The translations under genes were made by a program, and so were the position numbers. The notes below the pieces were generated by a model, which saw only the letters and a program-made list of their open reading frames with translations, did not search any database and was not told where the DNA came from. From Scalesia atractyloides (taxonomy: Eukaryota > Streptophyta > Magnoliopsida > Asterales > Asteraceae), in assembly GCA_947069175.1 (NCBI GenBank), contig CAMTDV010000027.1:40251369-40315368 (forward strand): 64,000 nt of DNA, in the 5' to 3' direction. This document shows, one piece after another, positions 44,802 to 57,850 of the stretch (its first letter is position 1; each line of letters starts with the position of its first letter).

Positions 44802-47447
44802 TGTAACATCCGTCGAAAAACGGGTTTTCAAAAACCGCTTCGTTTATTTAACGAATATCAAGTTATAAAATTTTGTTGCGTATTTATGATTAATTTTAAT
44901 TTTAAACAATACATAATTAATAAACAATCTAGGATTTAAAAACAAAAATTGTTAAAAAGTAAAAATAAGAAAATTAAAAATAAAATAAGGCTGCCGGGAT
45001 TCGAACCCGGGTCAACCGGGTCAACCTAACAACTTAACTCACACACATCCAACCACTCCGCCACTTGTGTTATTTGATAACATATCGAAACAATTAATTC
45101 AAATAACAAAACACAGAAATCAAATCCAGTCAATGACGCGCCCATTTCGCAGTCGCCGGAAATCCCGACGACTTCGCCAATAATTGACAGTTTCTATCGA
45201 TTTAACGGAAGAATTAATCTTAACATTGGTTATAACCGAAGTCTAAACCCGCGACACCAGTCGTAACCGCCGGAAAACAGCTGACCATGAATCGAGACTA
45301 AAATAAGACCCAATTCATCTCGATTCTTCCCTATAAATACACCCACAAGTCTCTGGTAGTCTTTTCGCTCAAAATCGCACCATTTGTCGAAGCAATTTCA
45401 CTTGCCGGAAATATTCTGCCATCACCGGACTTTCGCCGGAAACCGAGACTCACCTCAAAACGGTAAATACCTCGACTCTTTCTGTTTCAATCCGTTGTTA
45501 GACTGTTACTAACTTCAAACCAACAATCAGAATCAATCCCAGACGACATAGCTGGAATATTCAGCTCTCGCCGGAAAACTTCTGGAATTTCCAATCTCAC
45601 GTTGTGAATCGGTATGAACATTCAAAACTTCTGTTAATCCTTGTTTAGTACCCCACTTTTATAACTAATCAAACAAAAATATTAATTGATTCAATCAGAA
45701 GGAATACACAAATCAGAGCCGACGTTCATTGCTGGAATTCTGAGGAAATACAGTTGATCGGTACATTCGATTTCCTGAACTCATTTTATTCATCACATTT
45801 CAACCAGTAATATGTTCGATGAACGACTCGATCAAGAACAGATGAATAATCATCGACTGAGTCTTTGAGCGAAGAAGACGAAGTCGACGATGTTTAATAA
45901 GATTAATTAAAATCAGTTTAATAAACAGGTTAGACACACAGTCCAGCGGTGGACTGTGTGCAAGCAATAAACACACGTCTCGAGTTCGATCCCTGCCCCA
46001 ACCTTACTCTCTTAAATAAAAATGCTCTTTTTAACCGAACCGGGATAACTCACAGAATCATGTTAAGTATAATAAAAACCGGAATATTAACCAGGTTAGA
46101 CACACAGTCCAGCGGTGGATTGTGTGCAACACTAACTCACACGTCCCGGGTTCGAGACTGGTTGACGGCACCGGTTCAATACAATTAAAATCCTTTTTAA
46201 AAATAACTGATTTCTGGAATAAATCTAAATAGTATATAAGTATAATTAAAAACAGAAATATTTCGGGTTAGACAGGTAGCTCAGTTGGTAGAGCTGCGTG
46301 CACGCGTACGGGAGGTCACGGGTTCGAGTCTCCCCCAGCACACACATACAAATGACCGAACCGGTCAACGGTCAACAGTAATGGTCAACGGTCAACGGTC
46401 AAGTCAAAAGTCAACATTTTTTATTTTTTTATATATTTATTTAATTTAAAAATCAATTAAAAATACTTAAAAAATAATGTTTTTAAAGTTAGAAAATAGC
46501 CTTAAACTCACAAAAATATATCCAAAAATCCTATTAAAATTGTTAATAAAATCCACTTATTTACCGTACCTTTTCGTTATTAATTAGGTTAGTTATCTCT
46601 CGTCGATCAATCCTCTAAACTCGTGCGCATTCAACATCTTCAAACAAACGCACCCAAGGTGAGTGAATCTCTACCAATTCCCCGTTTTAATCACATTTTG
46701 GGGTGTATCATGTGTCGCTATTATTTATTTAAATTAAACACTTGTGCGTTTATCATATTCATGATCAAATGTGTTGCCAATATATATCTATTGTTTGTGT
46801 GGTTAATGTTTAGATTAAAGTTATCATTTTCAGTACATACATTGTCATAGGCCGCCGCTCCCCATTACCTATGAGCGTGAGCTGTTCCCCATTACCTATG
46901 AGCGTGAACGAGGCGTTGCCAACATAAGACCGGCTCCGTTTGATTGAGCCTTGATCTCACATACATCATCATAGGCCGTCCGTTCCCCATTACGTATGAG
47001 CGTGAACGAGACGTTGCCAACATATACATTGTCATTCATATCATATACTCATGCTAGGTGTTTGTGATTGTTTGTTTACATACGTTTGTTCATATATGAT
47101 TATTGCACAATTTTTCCATATTAATTACAACAAGGAATCAATAACAAATGTTTTTAACAAGGTTCACTCGCCAACTTTTGTTGACCCAAAATTTCCCATT
47201 TTTACACATGATACAGGTGATCAAGTTGAAGCAAGAAACATATAGGGCGGCCTAGAAGAATAAACCAGTTTAGATTTTGGATTGTTTTAGTTAATTTTTC
47301 CTTTCCTAGTATTGTATGAATTTGACTTGAAGCTTTGAGATGTAATTTGATTTTCATAAATATGAAACATATTAGTAAACATCATGAGCTTTGGTGATAA
47401 CCCAATTATGCCCTGACTCTTATTTCGCTGCGGGTCGGGGTGTGACA
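44802..47447 (+). mobile_element. 3' LTR of element B
   Basis: It is full length (2,646 bp) and ends TGTGACA before TATAT. It carries the same tRNA-like unit (44993-45068) and SINE-like triplet (about 45927-46440). The third module starts GACAGGTAGCTC here. Confidence 0.9.
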
Positions 47448-47452
47448 TATAT

Positions 47453-48046
47453 ATCCTACAACCTTCCTTTGAAAATCATAGTTTGGTCCCATATCATGCT
47501 AAATTTGTAAAAGAGATAACCACTAATCTTAACATCAAAAAATAGCAAGCATTAACATAACTAAAGTACAAACTTCGCTAATACAAGATGAATAAATTGG
47601 ATTAAACATAAAATGGTAACATCTTTTATTTAAAACATCTATATTAATAACATTTCAATAGATAAAGATCTTTGTGTTGATATAATGCCAAGCTATGTTT
47701 TTGAAAGATTAGGTATTGGTGATTTTGTTCCAATTAAAATTCCTATCCTTTTGGCTGATCGAAAAATAAAACATAATTCAGGCGTGGTTGAGGATGTTCT
47801 CATTCAAACAAATTAAACGATTGTTCCAACCGACTACGTCATCTTAGATGATGCTCTACTCATGTTGGGATAACCTTTTCTCAAAACCCATCAAGCTTTG
47901 CTCAAACAATAACATCAAAATCTTCCCACTAAACTTGGGGCTGACAAGAAAAGTTTTAATATAAATAAATCAATAAAATACCCAATCGGCAATGACGACC
48001 CCTTATTGGAAGATGAAGTTGAACCACCCAAGATAGGGGAACAAGA
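47453..48046 (+). pseudogene. Protease region of element C (after B)
   Basis: From about 47655 a frame reads DLCVDIMPSYVFERLGIGDF and LADRKIKHNSGVVEDVLIQ, then a stop, then VPTDYVILDDALLMLG. This is the aspartic-protease domain of Athila/Tat elements, in which the second half of the retropepsin fold (LADR.....G..EDVL) is distinctive. The catalytic D-T/S-G would lie just upstream, where the reading is lost. Solo LTR D interrupts it at 48047. Confidence 0.6.
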
Positions 48047-50426
48047 TGTCACACCCCGCCAAAACCATCAAAGTTGGGCGTGATCTTACTAGTATCGTCA
48101 TTGTACAACGGAAGTAAATATGAGTGCTAAGACTCTTAAAAAGTGAACGCCGCTAACTACTCGAATCCCCATGGGTTCCACTGTTCTAACCGTGCCATGG
48201 TTTGAAATTGTAACCTAAGAAAGAAACATGCGAAAAGTCAACATAAAGTTGGCAAGTTCATAGTTTGTTTGTTTTTGTTTCAAATGAATCTTAAAACATT
48301 TGAACATCTTGCATTCGAAAACCGATTTGTGAGATCATAGTATCCCAAAGCATTTGAAATGTCGTATCTGTATAACAATATTGAAATGTTTTCTCAGCTG
48401 TTTGTAAACCGATGCATATAACAGCTGTGTTTGTAAACCGGTAATAAAATGTTTTCTATCGTATTTGTAAACCGGTGTTTGAAACATTTTTTTGTCATAA
48501 TTGTAAACCGGTATCGAAATCATAGTATGTAGGATGCCTATGGAATCTAAGGATCAATCAGTGTGTAGCTAATACACTGACCTATGTGCCATAAGTAAGT
48601 AACCAAACCGAGACAACTCTGACATCATTGGGAACACAAAAGCACTCCTAACGGGTTAACAAACCAGGAGCGGAGTGTGCCTCAAACTCGATAGATCTAA
48701 ACCTTTTGCACCTTGGTCACTATGTGATTAATGGTTAGTATTGTCATCATCCTACTTACGCACAGTGATTTGTCATCATCTAATCCCATAGCTACATACC
48801 AGTTGTTAAAAATCTGTGTTTTTGATGTGTATGAACGGGCCTCGCCCTTCATATGATTTTGTTCCTCATACTTTTGATATTAGGCCTAGCCCATGTCGTT
48901 CGTGTTATTGGGCCTAGCCCATGTTGTTCGTGTTATTGGGCCTAGCCCTAGTTGTGACTAAGAGAATCCGTCACTAGTCATAAAACTCAGGCATGTTTCG
49001 AAAAGCTTTGTATTGCCGTGAAAACCGGTAAATTTTGCCTAAACCATTCATAAACCGTCGTGTTTGTGGAAATCTGTTGGTAACATGGTTTAGAAATATG
49101 TGATTTTCGTTTATCGAAACATTGTGTGCTTTTGCATAACTTGTATGTCTTTCCACCCCCGAGAACATTTATAAAAATATAAAACGGTTAAAAGTGGGGG
49201 TTATGAACTCACCTTGATATCCTTGTGCAAAGCTAGCTTAACGTGATTCCATAATGTCATCTCCACAACGTGACTTGTTAGCATGCACTCTAAGGCATTC
49301 CTAAAACGGAATAACTCATAAGTTTCTAAATATAACATAGCTAAACTACATGTCATCAAGCTCTACCGAATCATTAACCATACGATTCTATGAAAGTGTT
49401 ATTGTCTTGTCTCGGAATAACCAATCTATGGTTTTCTTGGAAACGGCTTAGTTTCTGAGAGATTTGAAATATATGTTTATATATAACATAAAAATATTTC
49501 ATGAAATCGTATTAGTCGTCATATACATTGACGGGTAATAGTATGACCCTTAGTGTTTCGTAAGATTTAGGCATATATACTAGTAGGTGTAACCATATAT
49601 GTAATACATTTCGTATCCGAACAATAGTCTTGCGTATCGTTTCTAACTAATAAATAATTATGTAATCGTACGCTTGTTATAAACCTACGGTATTGTGTCG
49701 TACTTCGTTTAGGCGTTTGAATCGAATATAACGAGTATATTACTGTTATATAAGCGTGCGAAAGTTTTCGAGTCGTCGACGTTTGAAATAAATATAACAA
49801 CTATATTTAATTTATGAAACTATTCAAATTCTCGACATTCAAATATATATAATTATATTCGTTTTATACGATTTTAGAATACTAAACGTCTTAAGTATGT
49901 GATTTCCGAATTCAAGGCGTTTGGAATAAACGTATACACTAAATCTATCTTTGTAATAGTGTTCGGAATTCTTGATGCTCGAAATAAATATAAACATTAT
50001 ATTTATTTTATAACAGTATTCGAAGGTATTATCGACGTTTGAAAACTACTATCCGAATTTTCGACCTTTGAAATAGGTATAAATAATTATATTCATTTAA
50101 TAACAGATTGCCGAATCTTGATATCTTGTAATCACGCTCGTTAAAACGTTATCAACTCGATCTTGTAAGTTATAATAGTCTCGGCAAAATAAATATATGT
50201 GTTTATTTTATAACAATCGCTTGAATCCAATAGGTTTTGTCTTTGAAATACAACGTGTTCCGTATTAAATATATTTACGAAAAACGGGCAGAGTTTCCTC
50301 TGTTTTTTGACGATCCCGACAATGCTAGTTGTCGATTTTATTTGTCAAAATGCAACCGTGAGGTAACACAATATATATAGCCTTCTATCGTGCATTCAAA
50401 ATATAAACTTTCGTCAAATAAAGTCC

Positions 50427-50480
50427 AATATATATATATATGTATGTGTATGTATACATACATATATATATATACATATA

Positions 50481-50520
<40 letters not shown>

Positions 50521-50522
50521 TC
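50427..50522. repeat. (AT)n-rich microsatellite in LTR D
   Basis: Alternating TA with TATG/TACA interruptions over about 95 bp. Confidence 0.8.
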
Positions 50523-50692
50523 ATAACACCGCGTCAATTAGGTTATTATTCTTATCATTTTAAAACTTTTGACGATATATAATTGTTAGAGGGTCGGGTC
50601 AAGCTCGGTTTCACGATAATTAACATTAGTATTTATATAAAACAATATAATTAAAATTCGCGTCATTAAATTTTACCGAGTCTTGGGTTAAC

Positions 50693-50843
50693 CCGTTGAC
50701 TGAGTTTGACCGTGTTGACTTTGGACCAAACCGCGTTGACTGAGTTGACCGTACAAGACCAAATTGAACTGACCCTTTCTGTTGACCGTTTGACCATCTT
50801 TGACCCGGGTTGACCGGGTTTGACCGAGTTAACTCATGTTGAC
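50693..50843 (+). promoter_or_regulatory. TTGAC (W-box) cluster in LTR D
   Basis: Eleven TTGAC words occur in 151 bp, most followed by C or T. Relative to the LTR sense strand they read GTCAA, the same polarity as in elements A and B. They lie downstream of the TATA box, so a role as an ordinary upstream enhancer is uncertain. Confidence 0.35.
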
Positions 50844-52078
50844 GGAGTCGACTCGGAGCGCAAATCTGACCCGAACAAAGACTTCATTGAACCAGGAACC
50901 ACCATCGCCCTTTCCGGCTGGCCTAGAGCCATTAGCTGCGGCATCATACGTCTCCCGCCTCACTGCCGTCGTCTCACGGCGGCTTCAATTGTCCGCCACT
51001 ACCACCCAAACCAAACCCGAAACCACTACCGTCATAATCATTAAGTCGGAACCACCACCACTGCCACACTTCACCTCATCTCCACCTGAAACAACAAGCA
51101 TTAAGCCGGAGAACATGGATCTAACCAGATCTATATGAAAGGAACACAGAGGAGGGTTGAGGCTTACCGGAGAAGAAAGCTTGAACGCGGCTGCCGGAGA
51201 CGAATCTGCCACTTATGCTGTCCAAATCGCAAAATGGAAGTCGGAATCGTGTTCGAGAGGTGTGTTTTAGGGGGTTCGCCTAGTTCCACCGCAAAAGCGG
51301 CCGGAGTCCGGTCACCGGACTTGAGTTTCGAGAGAGAGTTCAGACGTGTGTGTGTGTGAGGATTGAGTTTGAAATGAGAGAATAAGGGGTAAGAGGCTTT
51401 ATATACTTAGGGTTTTGTGGGTTTGGGCCCAAGGCCCAAAAGCCAGTTTCTAGTGTTTCGAGCGGCCCGATCAGATCTACGATGCCCGTTTTCGAACCCG
51501 AACATCGTCTAATGTCGTATAACATTGTTTTAGGGTCAAAAACATATAAAATGGTGTCGGTATTCGATATTAATCGCGTGCGTTCGTCGGTTTTGTTAAA
51601 ATGCGAAATTTGCTTCGGTTGTCGTTTCTTGTCCGTTTTTCGATCCGATTTCAACTACGAATAATAAAATTCGATTACGAAGCTAAATATATCATAATAT
51701 ATTAGTACCGAGGTGTAATTCGAGTACGTTGCTTCCGTTTCGTTGTCGGTGCGTTCCTACCGACGCATTTTTCGTTTACGTAAGCGTTTTGTGACGTTCG
51801 AAGCATGATAATTCATCAAAACCAAATTCTTATGCATAAATTATACATGTAAAATTCGTATTTATCGGTGTTTTCAGTATTTTTCCTGATGTCAGTTCGT
51901 TACCGTTTGACGTTAGAAGTTTTCCCGCAAATCACCATTCGCGTACCGCAAAGTCGGATAGACGTTCCTAGGCATTCCAAAGGCCTGATCAAGTTAATTT
52001 ACATCTAATTATGCTACTTATGATGGCATTAATGTTCGTTATGTGCATAATTATAACCAAAAAATACAGGTTGTCACA

Positions 52079-55074
52079 TAAAATGACAATTCGTTGAAGA
52101 GGAAATTGCTACCAACCAAACACTTTTGTCCATCGACTGCGATGACGACCAAAAAGTAAGCCATCTATTGAAGAACCGCCTTCTTTAGAACTTAAAAAAC
52201 TTCCAAAAGGCTTAGAGTATGCAGTCCTCGACAGCCAAGGTAAAATTCACGTGATCATTTCATCGTATCTCACTTCTAAAGAAAAAGAAAAATTACTTAG
52301 TTTGCTTAAAAACATAAAACGGCAATTGCATGGAAGTTAATGGACATAAAAGGAATAAATATTTTCCACGTGTACACATAAAATTTAATGGAAGATGATT
52401 ACAAAGCGGTAATCTAACCACAAAGAAGAGTTAATCCTAACGTCCGAGAAGTTGTAAAAAAAGAAGTAATAAAACTCTTAGACGACGGACTCATCTACCC
52501 AATTTCCGATAGTTAATAGGTTAGCCGTGTCCAAGTGGTACAAAAGAAAGGAGACATGACATACATGACCAACGAAAAAAAGAAAATCAGACCAACACGA
52601 ACCATCACCGGATGGAGAGTTTGCATCGAGTATAGGAGACTCAATAAAGTTACAAGAAAAGACTATTTTCCTTTACCCTTCATTGATCAAATGTTAAAGA
52701 GATTATTTGGTCATAAATTTTATTGTTTTCTAGATAGTTTTTTTGGGGTATTTTCAAATTCCCATTTCCGTAGAAGACCAAGAGAAAACTACTTTTACTT
52801 GTCCCTATGGAACCTTTGCACATCGACGCATGCCATTTGGTCTATGCAACGCACCTACAACATTCCAACGATGCCTGGTAGCCATTTTTCACGACATGAT
52901 ACAAAAAACCATAGAGGTCTTCATGGACGATTTTTCTATCTTCGGCGACTCATCTGACCAATGCCTCAACAACCTTGAACGAATGTTGTCAAGATGCAAA
53001 GAGACTAACCTCGCCCTCAATTGGGAAAATGCCATTTCATGGTCATTAAGGGGATAGTAATCGGTCACAAAATCTCTAATGCATGGATGGAAGTCGATCG
53101 CGCTAAAATTGATACTATTTCTCGACTTCCTCCTCCATCATCCGTTCGAGCCATTCGAAGTTTCCTATGACATGCCGGATTCTATAGACGATTTATCAAA
53201 AACTTTTCTACAATCTCTTAACCTCTAACTAAGCTACTTGAAAAAGATGTCCCATTCATCTTTACCAAGGGTTGCACGACAATATTTCTTGCCCTTAAAG
53301 ATATGCTAGTAAATGCACCAATCATGACTGCGCCAGACTGGAAATTACCATTTGAAATCATGTGCGGTGTAAGCGATTATGCAGTTGGATCAGTCTTGGG
53401 ACAACGAAAAGAAAAACATTTTCACCCCACATATTATGCTAGCAAAACTCTTAATGACGCTCAAGAAAATTACACAACCACTGAAAAAGAGTTACTAGCT
53501 GTAATATTTGCAATTGATGAATTTCGCTCCTATCTCGTGCTCTCAAAAACTATAGTCTATACAAATCACACAACTATTCAATACCTTTTCAAAAAGAAAG
53601 ACGCAAAGCCACGTCTCATCAGATGGATTCTTCTCCATCAAGAATTCGACATAGAATTAAAGATAAAAGAAGTGTAGAAAACACTGCTGCTGACCACCTG
53701 TCTCGTCTTGAAGACCCTGCCTTGGAAGGAACTAGAGAAGAACTCATCAACGAAAAATTCCCCACACAATCTATAGAAATGGTAGAAATCAAAGAAGAAC
53801 CTTGGCACGCAAATTTTGCTAACTACTTAGCTAATGGCACTATCATTAAGGGGTTATCTTATTATCAGCGAAATAAATTCATCGTAGATGTAAAACACTA
53901 TTTTTGGGAAGACCCATATCTTTTCAGAATTTGTGAAGATCAACTAATTCGACGATGCGTCCATGGTCGTGAAGCCAAGCAAATTCTTCACCATTGTTAC
54001 GAAGGACCATGTGTAGGACATCATGGAATATCCAGCACCGCAAGAAAGGTGTATGATGTAGTATTTTATTGGCCCACAATACATAAGGATGCTTATGTAT
54101 TGGTCAAAACATCTGATGCATGCCATCGGGCAGGCAACATATAAAGAAGAAACGAAATACCACAAAATAGTATTCTTATTTGTGAAATGTTCAACATATG
54201 GGGATTGGACTTTATAGGACCATTCCCACCTTCAAGATGAAACAAATATATTTTAGTGGTTGTCGAATACATTTCTAAATAGGCCGAGGCTAAAGCTCTT
54301 CCAACCAACAATAGAAGGGTAGTGGTAAAATTCTTGAAAAATCTATTCTCACGTTTCAGAACTCCAAAAGCCCTAATCAGTGATAGAGGTACTCACTTTT
54401 GTATTCTTAAAATGGAAAAAACTCTAACAAGTTCTGAAGTTTATATCGTCTCTCGATAGCCTATCACCCTCAAACCAATGCTCAAGCTGAAGTAACAAAT
54501 CGAGTTCTAAAAAGAATCCTAGAAAAAATTATGGGTCAAAATCGAAAAGAATGGTCAAACAAATTAGAGGACCCTTTATAAGCATTTCGAACAACTTATA
54601 AAACACCAATAGGTACCATGCTATATAAATAGTCTATGGTAAAAATTGTCACCTTTCAGTAGAATTGAACACATAGCATATTGGGCATTAAAAAAGGTAA
54701 AGTTGGAACAAGAAATTTCAGAAAAAAATCGCCTACAACAGTTAAATGAATTAGATGAATTGAGAATTTAAGCATATTCCAACTCGGAAATCTATAAGGA
54801 ACGCTCTAAAAGAATACATAATAAATATATAAGCCGACCTAACAAATTCAGGGAAGGAGTTAAAGTGCTTCTCTTTAACTCAAGGCTACGTCTTTTCCCA
54901 AGAAAACTTAAGTCCCGATGGACTGGTCCTTTTACCATTACAAAAGTTTACCCTCATGGTGCAATAGATATTAAGTCTCCAAATGGAGAACAATTTAAGG
55001 TAAATCGACAAAGGCTTAAATTCTATGAGGGAATCCTTGAAGATAAGGAAACGGAAATGACCTTGGATGGGTAG
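52079..55074 (+). pseudogene. pol of element C (linker, RT, RNase H, integrase; Athila/Tat-like), heavily mutated
   Basis: A linker with EEPPSLELKKLPKGLEYAVL is followed by RT pieces in two frames (52535-52957 and 52743-53057). These hold WRVCIEYRRLNKVTRKD, MPFGLCNAPTTFQRC and the catalytic FMDDFSIFG. RNase H (53303-53677) has FEIMCGVSDYAVGSVLGQ, YYASKTLNDAQENYTTTEK and YTNH. The usual catalytic Asp residues of MCDAS and YTDH are Gly and Asn here, so activity is lost. Integrase (53623-54144) shows ADHLSRLEDP, GHHGISSTARKVYDV and a finger with its first Cys changed (TSDACHRAGN). The last piece (54865-55074) has KSRWTGPFTITKVYPHGAID and ends at 55074. No chromodomain follows. Many stops and frameshifts show this is the oldest element here. 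Confidence 0.8.
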
Positions 55075-55622
55075 ATAAGTAACGAGAAAAACACTAACAA
55101 ACCATGTAAAAGGAACCCAGGAACCAAGTGGAAAGAGAAATAGGGGCATAATAGTTTTTCAAAAAAATAAAATAAAAAATAACATAGGGTCGTGACTCAG
55201 AGGCACAGGGCCGTGCCTATCTGTAGACGGGATAAAACCTTCTTGCAATATTTTCTTTTCAAAACTGCCACACACCGTTTATCTGCAATCATCGGTTCCC
55301 TACAACTTTTTTCACGCTATCCTTCGATAATTCACCGAAGAGGTATGTTCCTAACATCTAAATCTGTTTGATTTACGCTTTGCATGTTATATAACATCTA
55401 GATTTGAGGAATATCTAGGGTTCTTGAACTAGACCCGTGTCGGTCCAAAGAATCTGAAAAATTTTCATAGATCTTGTTAGTAGTAGTTAGTATTAGTGTT
55501 TTAGTAAGTAAATCATCAAACCATTGTTGAAAAATCAGACATTTGCAACCCATATTAAAAAACCCTTGTTTATAACCAAAAAAACTAAAAATCCGAGGGT
55601 AAAACAGGTTGGTAAGTGAAAA
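55075..55622 (+). other. 3' untranslated region of element C
   Basis: It follows pol and contains GGGTCGTGACTC and GGGCCGTGCC words like those of the LTR at 33140-33610. No ORF is supported. The 3' LTR of C is not found; the region is cut by F, so the rest probably lies beyond the right edge of F. Confidence 0.45.
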
Positions 55623-55719
55623 TGTAACACCCTGTAAAATCGTGTCCAATAGTATAGTGACACGTGTTGTATTTTAAATATAGTATGTTAAAGACCTATA
55701 AGGACTAAAGTCGTCAACA

Positions 55720-56060
55720 TGCTCAATCTGAGCCTCTGAGTGACGGTCCGATGTCAACGTGCATAAATAAAGAGCCTCTGAGTGATTGATATGTCAACAT
55801 GCTTAAATCATTAGCCTCTGAGTGACTGATATGTCAACATGCTTGAAATTTGGCCTCTGAGTGACTGATATGTCAATATGCCCAACCTCTGACTGACATC
55901 AGAATCAACATGCTTATAATAAGCCTCTGAGTGATCCTTTGCGAAGTCCAACTCTCATACGTACCAATTGTTGGACGAGAGGGTTCAATTTTTTAAATAC
56001 GTGAAAGTTGGATGATGGAGAGATTAAAAGTGTCAACATGTTAATTTATACCTCTGAATG
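55720..56060 (+). repeat. ~45-bp repeats GCCTCTGAGTGACTGATATG in LTR F
   Basis: Six or seven imperfect units share CCTCTGAGTGA and GTCAACATGCTT at intervals of about 45-50 bp. They are upstream of the TATA box. Confidence 0.75.
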
Positions 56061-56230
56061 ACCTTTTAACGAACCGAGTGCTCGACAATATCCGGGCATA
56101 ATCCCGGGTATGCCAACTATTGGCTACGGCTAAAAATGCCAAAAAGGTGTTTTAGAAAGGTTTAGTGGGTTGTAAAAGTTAAAGGGTTAAAGTGTCAAAC
56201 TTGGAATCTGTCTTTGGGGCGCTCGCGGGG

Positions 56231-56259
56231 CGCGAGAGGCAGGGCCTGTGCCTCTCGCG
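56231..56259. repeat. Perfect 11-bp GC-rich hairpin in LTR F
   Basis: CGCGAGAGGCA and TGCCTCTCGCG flank a 7-nt loop. It lies about 170 bp upstream of the TATA box. Confidence 0.8.
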
Positions 56260-56989
56260 GCCCGCAAGAGGACTCCTGCAGCAGAAAATTTGCTTGGCTC
56301 CCAAACAAAACTCCAAAACCATTAAATCGAGACCATGGCTTCCCAAACTGCTATGCCACGTTTTAGGACACTTGTAAGCTCCCTCTTACACCCCTAAACA
56401 CCTGGCTTCACCTCATTTGAGTTCTCCAACTATAAATAGGTGCTTAAGTTCACATTTCAACTTGCACCTTTCTCATTCATTAACTCTTCTCCCTCCTATG
56501 GAAGTTCCTAGCTAAAAGGAGCATCCAACATAGTTCTTTTGCACCTTAGGAATCACTGGTAAGTGTTCCTTCTTTGTGCATATCGTTTATAGGCTTTTAT
56601 AGCCAAAAGTCAAGCGTTTTACGGAAAACGCTTTGACTTTCGGTTAAGACCATTATGGTCCAGCCATTGTTTGAAATAAACATGGCTAAGTGATCATAAT
56701 AAGGAAGGTGTTAATCACTATAAGGGCACCTCCTGAAGATCACGTTTGCTAGAACAATTGACGGGTCAAAGTTATGAAAATAAAAGTCAAACAGGCCATT
56801 TTTTGGAAAAATCATAAATTGATCTTATATATGTTATGAAACCTGTTTTGAAAGTTAAACAAGTTGATAATAATTATTAGAACATGTAAGAACATGTTCG
56901 GCTCGTCAATATCAGTTCTAGGGTCGGTTAGCAACCAAAAGTCGCGAAGTTTGACTTCTGCTTTGACTTTCGATTCTGACTCAATTTAG

Positions 56990-57850
56990 ATTAGTTACCT
57001 ACTGATCTAAAGTTGTGTTATGATCATAATAGAATGTAGCATAACCCTTTGAGGTTTTATTACATGATCATAATCAGAATCCAAGTTTATGCGCAAGTTC
57101 CATAATTATGTCTCTTTTGACCAAAATGTCCTTTTTGCATAAAACACGTTTTTAAATAGTAATGAACTTGAAAATGAGTTTTCTACTGATGTAATATTAT
57201 AAGTAGGATTATTTGGGATGTTAAACCAAGTTATAAACTGAGTTTTCAAACAGGTCCTTAAACTATGTCGATAAATGATGATTTTAGCCCTTGTGGCTTA
57301 TAAAATAGTTTTAATCAAATCTCTTCAAGGTAAATCATTTACCTACTGATATGTTATATTAAATAAAATATTTAAAACATTTTAACCTGACCTTAACATC
57401 AGTTTTCATAATTATCGCATAAAGACGTCATTTTACGACATAAGCGCCGTTTCGGCGCATAGTATGGTTTTAAACCATATTATTGGCCAAGACTAGATAC
57501 CTACTGATTTTAAAAAATTAGTTTAAACATAATTACAGTAGGTACATGTTATAAACTCAGAATCCCAAACAATTTATAAACTATGTGTAAAATGACCAAA
57601 ATGCCCCTTCGGTGCATAGTTGGTCATATAAGGTAGAGTACACATATGAATGATATCCTACTGATATTATATCATCAATAAAATATTTTTCCAGAATACT
57701 TATGGTTACAAACTTAAAATATGTTCAAGTTTCTTTTATACGGTATGAAATTACCAAAACGCCCTTATGAGGCATAGTTTCGTTTTAAAACCTTAACGGG
57801 CATAAAAGTTGATATCCTACTGATATTACAACTTATTTAAAATATAATGG
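56990..57850 (+). repeat. Degenerate ~100-170-bp modules with CCTACTGAT in LTR F
   Basis: CTACTGAT recurs at least six times, each followed by an AT-rich tract and then by a phrase like AAAATGACCAAAATGCCCCTT. These are old tandem duplications within the LTR, downstream of the TATA box. Confidence 0.6.

Larger units (their letters stand above)
36469..47447 (+). mobile_element. Element B: complete Ty3 chromovirus (Tekay/Del-like), sister copy of A, coding region dead
   Basis: LTRs of 2,648 and 2,646 bp, PBS, leader, gag-pol, PPT and a perfect 5-bp TSD are all present. The proteins are close to those of A throughout, but the LTRs and leader start belong to a clearly different subtype. By eye the two LTRs differ at roughly 2% of sites over the first 700 bp. 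It sits inside element C and so is younger than C. Confidence 0.9.
48047..52078 (-). mobile_element. Long solo LTR D, minus orientation
   Basis: On the minus strand it begins TGTGACAACCTGTATTTTTTG (52078) and ends ...GGCGGGGTGTGACA (48047), about 4.03 kb. A TATA-like TATATAAAGC lies at 51404-51395, followed by a CA-rich probable leader. No coding region and no second LTR are seen. It splits the protease-to-RT region of C. Flanks are CAAGA and TAAAA, so no exact TSD is recognised. Inside are four TTTGTAAACCGG phrases (48390-48520), three GGGCCTAGCCC phrases (48890-48960), an (AT)n/(TATG)n tract (50427-50520) and 11 TTGAC words (50693-50843). Confidence 0.6.

Noticed and set aside
50820..51359. 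Short plus-strand frames rich in Thr, Arg and Ser as a host gene
   Set aside because: They lie inside LTR D on the strand opposite to its TATA box and have no recognisable domain.
48042..52083. A TSD for solo LTR D
   Set aside because: Flanking 5-mers CAAGA and TAAAA do not match; D is kept as a solo LTR only on its end sequences and the continuity of C.
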